This document shows, piece by piece, positions 48,400-57,351 of a stretch of DNA of 64,000 nucleotides. Position numbers and translations under genes: made by a program. A model generated the notes under the pieces. The model was not told where the DNA came from and did no database searches. It saw nothing but the letters and a program-made list of their open reading frames with translations. The stretch is from Candidatus Rhodobacter oscarellae (GTDB lineage Bacteria; Pseudomonadota; Alphaproteobacteria; Rhodobacterales; Rhodobacteraceae): positions 3,420,862 to 3,484,861 of the forward strand of contig NZ_LFTY01000002.1 in assembly GCF_001078595.1 (NCBI RefSeq), written 5' to 3'. Position 1 is the stretch's first letter, and the number at the start of each line of letters is the position of its first letter.

Positions 48400-49580
48400 C
48401 GCAGGGCTCGTATCGCTTCAACAAGGCCGATCGCACGCTGGGCCAGCGCCTGTTCGAGGCCCCGTCCGTTGGCAAGATGTCGCCCTTTGCCAAGGTCGTG
48501 GCCTACTCGATGCTGGCGGTCTGGTCCTTCTTTGTGCTGTTTCCGATCTACTGGGTGGTGATCACGTCGTTCAAGGACGCCGCCGCGGTCAACCAGGGGC
48601 CGTATTACCTGCCGTTCTTTGACTTCCAGCCGACCTTGGAGGCCTGGCGCACGCAGTTCACCGAGGACCCCAATTGCAACTTCGCGGCCATCGCGCGGCA
48701 GTTCGGGCTGCTGGTCTATAACTCCTTTGTCTGGATCGTGTCGCCCGTTGTCGACCTGACGCCGATGGACCCGCAGATCTGCAAGATCTACCTAGCGTTC
48801 ACGAACTCGGTGGTGATCAGCATCTTCTCGACGGGGCTCTGCGTGATCGTGGGGTCGATGGCGGCTTACGCATTGGCGCGCATCACCTATGAGCCGCGGT
48901 TCGGCAATATCATGATCTTCGTGGGGCTGATCGTGGTGGTGATCTACGCCACCACCTACGCCGGGGCGCCCTGGTGGGCGGCGGCGACCGTGGCGCTGGC
49001 GCTGTTCTACTTCCTTGCGCGGGCTTTGCGGGGCTACTTCAAGATGCACCTGCGCAATGGCGATATCCTGTTTTGGATCATCTCGCAGCGCATCCTGCCG
49101 CCGATTGTCATCGTGATCCCGATCTATGTGATGTTCCAGGCGGTGAAGATGCTGGACACGCATCTGGCGCTGATCCTGCTCTATGCGGTGGCGAATATGC
49201 CGATCGTGGTCTGGCTGATGCACGACTTCTTCGCCAACCTGCCGATCGAGCTCGAGGAATCCGCCCAGCTCGACGGCGCCACGCGGCCGCGCATCTTCTG
49301 GGAGATCGTCCTGCCGCTGACCCGGCCGGGGCTGGCGGCGACGACGCTGCTGATCCTGGTGCTGAGCTGGAACGAGTACCTCTTTGCGGTGTTCCTTGCG
49401 ACCGTGAAGGTCCAGACCATGCCGATCATGGTGGCCGCCAAGAACGCAGGCGAAAAGGGCATCTTCTGGTGGGAGATGTGCGCGATCATTGTGGTCATGA
49501 TCATCCCGGTGATCATCATGGCGATCCTGCTGACCAGATTCATATCCAGGGGTGTCCTAATGGGCGCGGTGAAAGGCTAA
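48396..49580 (+). CDS. ABC transporter permease, MalG type, enlarged
   Basis: A 394-residue permease with the EAA loop EESAQLDGATRPRIFWEIVLPL near residue 285 and TM1 AVWSFFVLFPIYWVVITSFK near residue 45. Compared with the usual 270-300 residues it carries an added region (about 170-235) with two hydrophobic runs (MIFVGLIVVVIYATTYAG and WAAATVALALFYFLARAL) before LPPIVIVIPIYVMFQ. The partner permease is enlarged in the same way. Together they form the channel. Confidence 0.9.
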   Translation: MTQGSYRFNKADRTLGQRLFEAPSVGKMSPFAKVVAYSMLAVWSFFVLFPIYWVVITSFKDAAAVNQGPYYLPFFDFQPTLEAWRTQFTEDPNCNFAAIARQFGLLVYNSFVWIVSPVVDLTPMDPQICKIYLAFTNSVVISIFSTGLCVIVGSMAAYALARITYEPRFGNIMIFVGLIVVVIYATTYAGAPWWAAATVALALFYFLARALRGYFKMHLRNGDILFWIISQRILPPIVIVIPIYVMFQAVKMLDTHLALILLYAVANMPIVVWLMHDFFANLPIELEESAQLDGATRPRIFWEIVLPLTRPGLAATTLLILVLSWNEYLFAVFLATVKVQTMPIMVAAKNAGEKGIFWWEMCAIIVVMIIPVIIMAILLTRFISRGVLMGAVKG

Positions 49581-49583
49581 GAG

Positions 49584-50654
49584 ATGGCAGATTATGGCCA
49601 CAAGGCATCGGTTCGGTTCGAGAATGTCGAGAAAAGCTTTGGCGATGTGAAGGTGCTGCGCGACTTCGACCTAGAGGTCGAGCCGGGCGAGTTCGTCGTG
49701 CTGCTCGGGGCGTCGGGCTCGGGCAAGACCACGGCGCTGCGCATCCTGTCGGGGCTAGAGAACCCCTCGGCGGGGCAGGTCTATATCGACGACCATAACG
49801 TCACCGAGGTCCTGCCGAAGTACCGTGACATCTCGATGGTGTTTCAGTCCTACGCGCTCTACCCGCACAAAACGGTGGCCGAGAATATCGGCTTTCCCTT
49901 GAAGGTCCGCCGGGTCGGCAAGGAAGAGATGGATAAGGCCACGCGCGAGGCCGCGCGGCAGGTCCAGATCGAGGACCTGCTGGACCGTTACCCAAGGGAG
50001 CTCTCGGGCGGGCAGCGCCAGCGCGTGGCGCTGGCCCGCGCGGTGATCCGGCAGCCGTCGGTGTTCTTGATGGACGAGCCGCTCTCGAACCTCGACGCCA
50101 AGCTGCGCGGGCATATGCGGGCGCAGCTCAAGCACATGCAAAAGTCGATGGGGATCACAACGATCTATGTCACCCACGACCAGATCGAGGCCATGACCCT
50201 GGCCCATCGCGTGGCGATCCTGGAAAAGGGCGTGCTGCAACAGCTCGCCACCCCCGCCGAAATCTACAACAACCCCGCCAATCTCTTTGTGGCGCAGTTC
50301 ATCGGCTCGCCGCCGATGAATGTGGTGCATGGGCGCATGGACGGCAACCAGTTCGTCACCAATGGCGTGCGGGTGGAGGCGTCGGTCTCGGCCAATATCG
50401 AGCGCGCGGTGATGGGGGTGCGGCCCGAGGATTGCTCCATCGCGCCGCCATCCGAGGGGACATTCGTGGGCAAGATCTTCACCAACGAGCTGATCGGCGA
50501 CCACGCGCTGGTCACGGTCGATTGGGGCGACGATCAGATCGCCGTGAAGGCCCCCAAGGATTTCACCGGCGACCAGGGCGATGATGTCGGCGTCGTCATC
50601 CCACCCGATCACCTCTTCGTCTTTGACGAAAGCAACGGAAGTCGTGTCCGCTAG
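49584..50654 (+). CDS. ABC transporter ATPase (UgpC/MalK type)
   Basis: A 356-residue ATPase: Walker A GASGSGKTT, signature LSGGQRQRVALARA, Walker B VFLMDEPLSNLDA and His-loop VTHDQIEAM, followed by a C-terminal TOBE domain (FIGSPPMNVVHGRM, MGVRPEDCSI). It is the motor of the two-permease carbohydrate transporter. It begins three bases after the second permease. Confidence 0.95.
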   Translation: MADYGHKASVRFENVEKSFGDVKVLRDFDLEVEPGEFVVLLGASGSGKTTALRILSGLENPSAGQVYIDDHNVTEVLPKYRDISMVFQSYALYPHKTVAENIGFPLKVRRVGKEEMDKATREAARQVQIEDLLDRYPRELSGGQRQRVALARAVIRQPSVFLMDEPLSNLDAKLRGHMRAQLKHMQKSMGITTIYVTHDQIEAMTLAHRVAILEKGVLQQLATPAEIYNNPANLFVAQFIGSPPMNVVHGRMDGNQFVTNGVRVEASVSANIERAVMGVRPEDCSIAPPSEGTFVGKIFTNELIGDHALVTVDWGDDQIAVKAPKDFTGDQGDDVGVVIPPDHLFVFDESNGSRVR

Positions 50655-50667
50655 GCCACCCGAGACG

Positions 50668-51657
50668 ATGCAGGCGACCCGGCTCTTGCGGACCGGGGAC
50701 ATCCGCACGGTCGAGGCCCCGGTACCACAGCCCGGCCCTGGCGAGCTGCTGATCAAGGTCGAGGCCGCGGGCATCTGCGGCACCGACCGGCATCTGTTCA
50801 AGGGCGAGTTCCCCTCGGTGCCGGGCAAGATCCTGGGCCATGAGTTCTCTGGCATCATCGTGGATGCGGGCGACACCGGGATGGACCTGGGCGCGCGCGT
50901 CACCTGCGATCCCAACACATGGTGCGGGGCCTGCGCGCAATGCCTGCGCGGGCGGGTCAATCTGTGCCAGAACAACATCGCCACCGGCATCCATCGCGAC
51001 GGCGGCTTTGCCGAGTATTGCGCCTTTCCGGCCGCCAAGGCGGTGGTCCTGCCCGCCGGGCTCGACCCGCTCCATGGGGCCTTCTGCGAGCCCTTGGCCT
51101 GCACCCTGCATGGCATGGATATCGGCGCGGCGCAGGCGGGCGAGCGGGTGCTGGTGATCGGCGGCGGCGTGATCGGCCTCATGGCGGTTCAGATCGCGCG
51201 GCTGGCCGGGGCCGAGGTGGGCTTGCTGACCCACAGCGCCGCCAAACAAGGCCTGGGGCGTGAGCTGGGCGCCGATCACGCCGTGGGCGACGCGCAGTTG
51301 GTGCGCGAGATCTGGCCGGACGGGGCGGATCTGGTGGTGGAATGCGCGGGCGTGGCCGCGACGGTCGCGCAGGCCCCAAGCCTTGCCCGCACCGGTGGCC
51401 GTGTCGTGGTGCTGGGGGTGCTGCCACAGGGCGAGCAGGTCCCCATCGAGCCCTTCGATCTGCTGTTTCGCGAGGTGCAGATGCATTTCAGCTTCCTCAA
51501 CCCATTCACCCATGCCCGCGCGGCGGCTATGATCGCGAATGGCAGCATCATTGTCGCGCCGCTGGTCAGCCGGTCGATCCCGCTGGACCAAGCCGCGGCG
51601 GCCATCGCCTCGCCGCCGCCAAAGGGCGAGGTCCGCGCCATCGTGGTGCCGAGGTGA
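50668..51657 (+). CDS. Zinc-dependent medium-chain dehydrogenase (sorbitol/threonine-dehydrogenase-like)
   Basis: A 329-residue MDR: catalytic-zinc ligands in GICGTDRHLFKGE and GHEFSG, the structural-zinc Cys cluster CDPNTWCGACAQCLRGRVNLC, FAEYC and the Rossmann motif VLVIGGGVIGLMAV. It oxidises a sugar alcohol or polyol with NAD+. The ATG was used; a GTG eight codons upstream overlapping the ATPase end is an alternative. The following GMC gene starts within its stop codon. Confidence 0.92.
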   Translation: MQATRLLRTGDIRTVEAPVPQPGPGELLIKVEAAGICGTDRHLFKGEFPSVPGKILGHEFSGIIVDAGDTGMDLGARVTCDPNTWCGACAQCLRGRVNLCQNNIATGIHRDGGFAEYCAFPAAKAVVLPAGLDPLHGAFCEPLACTLHGMDIGAAQAGERVLVIGGGVIGLMAVQIARLAGAEVGLLTHSAAKQGLGRELGADHAVGDAQLVREIWPDGADLVVECAGVAATVAQAPSLARTGGRVVVLGVLPQGEQVPIEPFDLLFREVQMHFSFLNPFTHARAAAMIANGSIIVAPLVSRSIPLDQAAAAIASPPPKGEVRAIVVPR

Positions 51658-53306
51658 GCGGCCAAACTGAAGAGTTCGACTACATCATCGTCGGTGCCGG
51701 CTCGTCGGGCTGTGTCCTGGCCTCCCGCCTCAGCGAGGACCCGGATGTCTCGGTTTTGGTGGTCGAGGCGGGCGGCGCCGACAAAAGCCTGCTCTTCCGC
51801 TGGCCGGCGGGCTTCGCGAAACTGACCAAAGGCATCGCAAGCTGGGGTTGGTCGACGGTGCCGCAAAAGCACCTCAACGACCGGGTGCTCTGGTACACCC
51901 AGGGCAAGGTCTTGGGCGGCGGCAGCACGATCAACGCGCTGAACTACACCAGGGGCCATGCGCGGGACTATGACGGCTGGGCCGAGGATGGCTGCGACGG
52001 GTGGAGCTACCGCGAGATCCTGCCCTATTTCAAACGCGCCGAGGGAAATGAGCGCTTTCATGACGACTACCACGGGACCGAGGGCCCGCTTGGCGTGTCG
52101 GCCTCTCGCGGCACTCTGCCCATCGCGGACGCCTTCGTGCGGGCGGCGCAGCAATACGGCATCCCTTACAACCCGGATTTCAACGGGCGCCAGCAAGCGG
52201 GCACCGGGTATTACCAGCTGACCCAGCGCGATCTGAAACGGTCCTCCACCGCAAGCGCCTATCTGCACCCCGCGTCGCAGCGCCCCAATCTTACGGTGCG
52301 GTCCGGGCAGCAGGTCCGCCGCATCGTGTTGCAGGGCAAGCGCGCCATCGGGATCGAGACCAATGAAGGCGGGCGCGCGCACCTGATCCGGGCCAGGCAC
52401 GAGGTGCTGGTCACATCCGGCGCCATAGGCAGCCCGCGGCTGCTCCTGCTGTCCGGCATCGGCCCGGCGGATCACTTGGCGTCTGTGGGCATAGACGTGC
52501 GGCACGACCTGCCCGGGGTGGGGCAGAACCTGCAGGACCATTTGGACCTCTGCGCATTGGGCGAATGCAGCGGCCGCTATAGCTATGACGGCTATGACAG
52601 GTTCCCGCGATCCGCGCTCGCGGCCTTGCAATATGTGCTCTTTAAGTCCGGCCCGGTGACCTCGTCGCTGTTCGAGACCGGCGCCTTTTGGTTCTCCAAT
52701 GACCAGGCCGACCGCCCGGACGTCCAGTTTCATTTCGGCCAGGGCTCGGGCATCGAAAAGGGGATCGTGACGGTCGACAAGGGCGGGGTGACGCTGAACT
52801 GCGCCTATATGCGCCCGAAATCTCGAGGGTCGGTGACGCTGGCCAGCGCGGACCCCGACGACGCGCCCTTGATTGATCCAAATTACTGGTCCCACCCGCA
52901 GGACCGCGAGGGCTCCCTGAATGGGCTAGAGATTGCCCGCGAGATCCTGTCCCAGCCCGCGTTTGAGCCCTTCCTGGCGCGCGAAGCCCTGCCCGGTCCC
53001 CAGGTGAAGACCCGCGAGGATCTGTTCGCCTATGCCTGCCGCATGGCCAAGACCCAGCACCATCCCGCCGGGACCTGCCGCATGGGGGTCGGAGACATGG
53101 CCGTGGTTGACCCGCAGCTCAGCGTGCATGGGCTGGAGGGCCTTCGCGTCTGCGACAGCTCGATCATGCCGACGATCAATTCTTCGAACACAAACGCACC
53201 CACAATCATGATCGGCGAGAAGGCCAGCGACCTGATCCGCGCCCTGCCGCCTTTGCCCGCCGCGCTGCTAGAGCACAACCGGGGCCCAAGGCTGAACGGC
53301 GCTTGA
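51654..53306 (+). CDS. GMC-family oxidoreductase (choline/alcohol-dehydrogenase-like)
   Basis: A 550-residue FAD enzyme with GTG start overlapping the previous TGA. FAD motif YIIVGAGSSGCVLASRLSE, GMC signature 1 GKVLGGGSTINALNYTRGH, signature 2 TSGAIGSPRLLLLSGIGP, and the active-site His in HPAGTCRMG. It oxidises a primary alcohol or polyol. As the last gene of the transporter operon it probably shares substrate with the MDR dehydrogenase. Confidence 0.93.
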   Translation: MSGQTEEFDYIIVGAGSSGCVLASRLSEDPDVSVLVVEAGGADKSLLFRWPAGFAKLTKGIASWGWSTVPQKHLNDRVLWYTQGKVLGGGSTINALNYTRGHARDYDGWAEDGCDGWSYREILPYFKRAEGNERFHDDYHGTEGPLGVSASRGTLPIADAFVRAAQQYGIPYNPDFNGRQQAGTGYYQLTQRDLKRSSTASAYLHPASQRPNLTVRSGQQVRRIVLQGKRAIGIETNEGGRAHLIRARHEVLVTSGAIGSPRLLLLSGIGPADHLASVGIDVRHDLPGVGQNLQDHLDLCALGECSGRYSYDGYDRFPRSALAALQYVLFKSGPVTSSLFETGAFWFSNDQADRPDVQFHFGQGSGIEKGIVTVDKGGVTLNCAYMRPKSRGSVTLASADPDDAPLIDPNYWSHPQDREGSLNGLEIAREILSQPAFEPFLAREALPGPQVKTREDLFAYACRMAKTQHHPAGTCRMGVGDMAVVDPQLSVHGLEGLRVCDSSIMPTINSSNTNAPTIMIGEKASDLIRALPPLPAALLEHNRGPRLNGA

Positions 53307-53356
53307 AAGACCCTAGCGGCGGCGCCAAAACCCTCCGCTTTTGGATGCCCTTTCCC

Positions 53357-53650
53357 GCACCATTCCCTGACGAAGCCACAGCGCGATTACCACCGCAGGA
53401 TCTGTTTACTCGGGCGCGGAAGCGATCCGTAGGGTGGGCAATTTGCCCACCGCGATCACACGGCACTGATTACTCGGTAGAGCGCGTGATCTCACGCACC
53501 ATTCCCCGACGAAGCCACAACGCCCCCACCACCGCGTGGTCGGTATACTCGGGCGCGGAAGCGAACTGTAGGGTGGGCAATTTGCCCACCGCGATCACAC
53601 GCATCCTTCCCCAACGACGCCACAACGCTCCCACCACCGCGCGGTCCGTT
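53357..53650. repeat. 139-base tandem repeat, about 2.4 units
   Basis: The unit beginning GCACCATTCC at 53357 recurs at 53496 (139 bases later). A third, partial copy (GCCACAAC at 53619) follows at 105 bases because 34 bases are missing. Each full unit contains GTAGGGTGGGCAATTTGCCC, a GTAGG palindrome (53429 and 53568). No credible gene. Confidence 0.8.
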
Positions 53651-53663
53651 AACCATGCTCACT

Positions 53664-53715
53664 GCCCGACAAGGTGCCATACGCAAGGCCGACACTTTGC
53701 CGACGCTTCGCCGAC
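53664..53715. repeat. GCC(C)GAC repeats at one-turn spacing, second site
   Basis: GCCCGAC at 53664, then GCCGAC at 53688, 53699 and 53710: steps of 24, 11 and 11. Same motif, period and total length (52 bases) as 34252-34303. The rest of 53716-53910 shows no gene. Confidence 0.7.
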
Positions 53716-53910
53716 CCCGGATTTCCCAACAAAATAAGCCATCAACCGCCCGATTCGCGGCCCCACGGCAAAATCCGCCGCCCGCACCGTTTACGCCTCG
53801 GTAACGCCGGTCCCGCGCCACAGGCTTGGCTGGCCGCCTCCGCGGCCCGCTGGCTGCGTGCGGTGGTGCTGGCGGTCTGCACGCGGATGTCGCTTATGCT
53901 GCTCTGGCAG

Positions 53911-54825
53911 TCAGCGGCCAGCCTGTCGGCGCAGGGCGCGTTTGCGGGTTGAGCTCCGCGCCTCGGCGATCATCCAGTCGCGGAACTGAGCGGCGTCCGG
54001 GTTTGCCACCCCCTTTGGCGTGACAACATAGTAAACGTCACCAGGGCATTGCGGTTGGCCCAGATCCACCAGCGTGCCCTGCGCCAGCTCCGCCTCGATC
54101 AGATAGGTGGGAACAATGGCCGCCCCAAGCCCGTGGATTGCGGCCGCGATCATGGTCGAGAACTGGTCGAACAGGGTGCCCCGCCGGGCCATGCCGGTTG
54201 GCAGGCCCAGGCTGTCGAAATAGACCTCCCAGGCGTTGGCGCGGGTCTGCAGGTGCAGACGTGGCATGTCTTTTAGGTCCACCGGCGCTTTGATGCCAAA
54301 GCGCTCGGACATCACGGGCGAGGCCACGACGACCAGGTCCTCAAGGCAAAGCTCGGTCAGCGTCCCGTCCACCCATTCCTTGCGGCCGAAATGAATGGCC
54401 AGGTCGATCCCATCATGCGCCATGTCGAAGGGCTCGGGGCGGCTGTGCAAGGCGAACTCGATATCCGGGTGGCTGGCGCGGAACCTGGCCAGGCGCGGGG
54501 CCAGCCAGCGCGAGCCGAAGGTCGGCAGCACCCCAACCGAGAGGGTCCGCATCCCGTCCCCCGCGGCGCTGGCATTCTGCATGGTCTGGCGCAGGCGTTC
54601 GAGATCGTTGTGCAGCGGGCCCGCCAGGTTGCGCCCGGCTTCGGTCAAGGACACGCCCCGCCCCGCCGGGCGGAACAGCGCGACCCCGACCGCCGCCTCA
54701 AGCTCGCGCACCATGCGGCTGATGGCGCTCTGGGTGACGCGCAGTTCCTCTGCGGCACGCGTGAAGCTCTGATGCTTGGCGGCGGCTTCAAAGCTGCGCA
54801 GGGCCGACAGGGAAGGAAGATGCAT
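53911..54825 (-). CDS. LysR-family regulator (GcvA-like)
   Basis: A 304-residue LTTR: HTH LSALRSFEAAAKHQSFTRAAEELRVTQSAIS-type N-terminus (residues 6-36) and a substrate-binding domain with LPTFGSRWLAPRLARF and DGIDLAIHFG, typical of the GcvA/AmpR group. It is divergent from the lysine-catabolic genes across 99 bases that contain AT-rich TGATATTGTGATAAA, a plausible LysR site. It most likely activates that operon in response to an intermediate. Confidence 0.92.
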   Translation of the reverse strand: MHLPSLSALRSFEAAAKHQSFTRAAEELRVTQSAISRMVRELEAAVGVALFRPAGRGVSLTEAGRNLAGPLHNDLERLRQTMQNASAAGDGMRTLSVGVLPTFGSRWLAPRLARFRASHPDIEFALHSRPEPFDMAHDGIDLAIHFGRKEWVDGTLTELCLEDLVVVASPVMSERFGIKAPVDLKDMPRLHLQTRANAWEVYFDSLGLPTGMARRGTLFDQFSTMIAAAIHGLGAAIVPTYLIEAELAQGTLVDLGQPQCPGDVYYVVTPKGVANPDAAQFRDWMIAEARSSTRKRALRRQAGR

Positions 54826-54924
54826 CGTTCATTACCCCAAGTCATGATATTGTGATAAACTCACCAATTAATCCGCATGTGTCAAACCGCTACGCTTCCG
54901 CCAAATCAAGAGCGAGGTGTGCAG

Positions 54925-55986
54925 ATGCAGTCTGTGGCGGTTTTGGGCCTGGGGAAAGTTGGAGCATTGACGGCCGAGCTGCTTGTCGACGCCGGATTCG
55001 CGGTCACAGGCTACGATCTTGCGCCCCAAGGCGGGCTCAAACCGCGATACCGCACGGCATCCTTGGATGTCTCGGATGACGCGGCGCTGTCGGCGGCTCT
55101 GGGGCAGGCGGATGCGGTGCTGTCCTGCCTTCCGTTCTTCCTCAACACCGGGATCGCGCGGATCGCCCATGGCCTGGGAATCCACTATTTCGACCTGACC
55201 GAGGACGTCCCAACGACCAAGGCCATCCTAGAGCTCGCCCAGACTTCGAAGGGCTTGATGGCGCCGCAATGCGGGCTGGCCCCGGGCTTTGTGGGCATCG
55301 TGGCCGCTGATCTGATCGCGCAGTTTGACCTCTGCCGGTCCTGCAAGCTGCGGGTTGGCGCGCTGCCGCAGCACCCGACCGGGCTGATGGGATATTCCTT
55401 CAACTGGTCCCCCGAAGGTGTCGTCAACGAGTACCTCAACGATTGCGAGGTGCTGGAGAATGGCGAACACAAATGGGTCTCGCCAATGGAATGGATCGAG
55501 AAGATCGTGATCGGCGGCGTCGAGCTGGAGGCCTTCACCACCTCGGGCGGCCTGGGCACCATGTGCGAGACCTATCTCGGCAAGGTGCCAAACATCGACT
55601 ACAAAACAATGCGTTACCCCGGCCATGTGGAGTTGATGAACTTCTTCTTCCACGAGCTGTTGATGCGCGACCGCAAGAGCGAGGCGGGCGAGATTCTGGT
55701 GAACGCCAAGCCGCCAGTCGAAGAGGACGTTGTGTATATCCATGTCTCCGCCGAAGGCACGGCCGATGGCGCCTTGGCCCGCCGCGAATTCGTGCGGGCC
55801 CTCAAACCGGTGGAGATTGCGGGAAAGAGCCGGACCGCGATCGCCTGGACAACGGCCTCGTCGGTCGTCGCCGTGATCGAGATGGTGCGGGATGGCAAGC
55901 TGCCCGCCCAAGGGTTCCTAAAGCAGGAAGACATCCCGCTCGGCACCTTTCTGACAACGCAAAACGGGGCGCGCTATGCTGGATAG
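54925..55986 (+). CDS. Saccharopine-dehydrogenase-family protein (lysine 6-dehydrogenase-like)
   Basis: A 353-residue NAD(P) enzyme: VAVLGLGKVGALTAELL at the N-terminus, LSCLPFFLN, YFDLTEDV, PQCGLAPGFVGIVAADL and the ETYLGKVPNIDYKTMRYPGHVELM block characteristic of lysine 6-dehydrogenases and saccharopine reductases. It would convert lysine to aminoadipate semialdehyde (by deamination) in one step. The start MQSVAVLG has GAGGTG seven bases upstream. It overlaps the aminotransferase by 11 bases. Confidence 0.85.
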   Translation: MQSVAVLGLGKVGALTAELLVDAGFAVTGYDLAPQGGLKPRYRTASLDVSDDAALSAALGQADAVLSCLPFFLNTGIARIAHGLGIHYFDLTEDVPTTKAILELAQTSKGLMAPQCGLAPGFVGIVAADLIAQFDLCRSCKLRVGALPQHPTGLMGYSFNWSPEGVVNEYLNDCEVLENGEHKWVSPMEWIEKIVIGGVELEAFTTSGGLGTMCETYLGKVPNIDYKTMRYPGHVELMNFFFHELLMRDRKSEAGEILVNAKPPVEEDVVYIHVSAEGTADGALARREFVRALKPVEIAGKSRTAIAWTTASSVVAVIEMVRDGKLPAQGFLKQEDIPLGTFLTTQNGARYAG

Positions 55987-57151
55987 TCCAAGCGAATTCC
56001 GCAGGTCCGGGCGGCTGGCCGGGATCGAGCTTTCAGAGATCGTTCAGATCTCGGAGCGCGCCCGCCAGATGCGCGACGAGGGCCGTGACGTGATCGCATT
56101 GTCCACCGGCGAGCCGGACTTTCCGACGCCCGCCTTCGTGATCGAAGCCGCTTTCGACGCGATGCGCAACGGAGAGACCAGGTACACGCCCACCGCGGGA
56201 ACGCCGGCTCTGCGCCAGGCGGTCGCCGACGAACACGGACGGCAAGCATCAGAAGTGATTGTCTCCAACGGCGCCAAACAAGTGCTGTCGAGCGCGCTTC
56301 TGGCCACCCTGGATCCCGGTGACGAGGTGATCCTTCCGACGCCGTTCTGGACCAGCTATGCCGATATGGTCGTGGTCGCGGGGGGCGTTCCGGTGACCGT
56401 TCCCTGCCCAATGGAGGCGGGCTTTAAGCTGTCGCCAGAGGCGCTGGAGGCCGCAATCACGCCCCGCACCCGCTGGCTGATGCTGAACGCGCCGTCGAAC
56501 CCGTCGGGCGCGATCTACACCGCGACCGAGATCGCGGCCCTGGCGGCGGTGCTGGACCGCCACCCCCATGTCTGGGTCATCTCGGATGAGATCTACGCCC
56601 ATCTCAGCTATGCGCCTTTCACCAGCTTCACCGCCGCCGCGCCCCAGCTGGCGTCGCGGACGTTGATCGTCTCGGGCGTCTCCAAGGCCTGGTCGATGAC
56701 CGGCTGGCGCATCGGTTGGGGCGTCGGCCCCGCGTCGCTGATCAAGGCGATGGTGGTCGTGCAGGGGCAGTCGACCTCGGGCGCCTCCTCGGTCAGCCAG
56801 GCCGCCGCGCTGGCCGCCCTTAGCGGCCCGCGCGGGTTGCTTGCAGAGCGCCGGGACGCCTTCCGCGCCCGACGCCAGAAAGTGGTCGCCGGGCTGAACG
56901 CCCTGCCTGGGATCACCTGCCCAGAGCCCGATGGGGCATTCTATGTGTTTCCGTCCTGCTCCGCTGCGCTGCGCCCTGGCGAGAGCTGCGGCGATTTCTG
57001 CGCCCGCATCCTCGACCAGGCGGGCGTGGCGCTGGTGCCCGGCCGCGCCTTTGGATTGCCCGGCCATTTCCGCCTCTCATTTGCCTATTCCGATGACGCT
57101 CTGGACGCGGCGCTCGCCCGCCTGAGCGATGCTCTGACAGGAGACCTGTGA
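55976..57151 (+). CDS. Class I/II aminotransferase
   Basis: A 391-residue fold-type I PLP enzyme of the aspartate-aminotransferase group: [57 protein letters not shown], the PLP Lys in [16 protein letters not shown] and [10 protein letters not shown]. In this operon it should transaminate 2-aminoadipate to 2-oxoadipate. It starts inside the preceding gene and its stop overlaps the following fragment. Confidence 0.92.
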   Translation: MLDSPSEFRRSGRLAGIELSEIVQISERARQMRDEGRDVIALSTGEPDFPTPAFVIEAAFDAMRNGETRYTPTAGTPALRQAVADEHGRQASEVIVSNGAKQVLSSALLATLDPGDEVILPTPFWTSYADMVVVAGGVPVTVPCPMEAGFKLSPEALEAAITPRTRWLMLNAPSNPSGAIYTATEIAALAAVLDRHPHVWVISDEIYAHLSYAPFTSFTAAAPQLASRTLIVSGVSKAWSMTGWRIGWGVGPASLIKAMVVVQGQSTSGASSVSQAAALAALSGPRGLLAERRDAFRARRQKVVAGLNALPGITCPEPDGAFYVFPSCSAALRPGESCGDFCARILDQAGVALVPGRAFGLPGHFRLSFAYSDDALDAALARLSDALTGDL

Positions 57152-57348
57152 TGAAAGACCTGACCGCCAAGGGCTTTGGCCGCGACCTGAATGACTTCAC
57201 CTGGGGCGATCCTTTCTATCTGACTGACCATTTGACCGAGGAGCGCGTCGATAGCGGTTACCGCTCGATGATGTCGGTGCAGTCCGCGCTGGTGATGTAC
57301 CCGATCCATGCCTATGGCGCGCAGTCCGGCATTCAGGCGTTCGTCTAA
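57151..57348 (+). pseudogene. Collapsed glutaryl-CoA dehydrogenase remnant
   Basis: A 65-codon frame with a good AGGAGA ribosome site. Its first part ([22 protein letters not shown]) looks like the N-terminus of glutaryl-CoA dehydrogenase, and its second ([20 protein letters not shown]) like a segment that normally lies some 60 residues further on in that enzyme. The join LTEE-R-VDSG could arise by deletion between two GAG-CGC motifs (EER and VERV). It then stops soon after PIHAYG, and the remaining more than 300 residues are missing. The intact enzyme is the next step after 2-oxoadipate, so it fits the operon. Judged from memory of the family. Confidence 0.75.
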
Positions 57349-57351
57349 GCC

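Noticed and set aside
53357-53650. Possible CRISPR array
   Set aside because: Units are 139 bases long, only two and a half copies, with no short repeat/spacer alternation and no cas genes.
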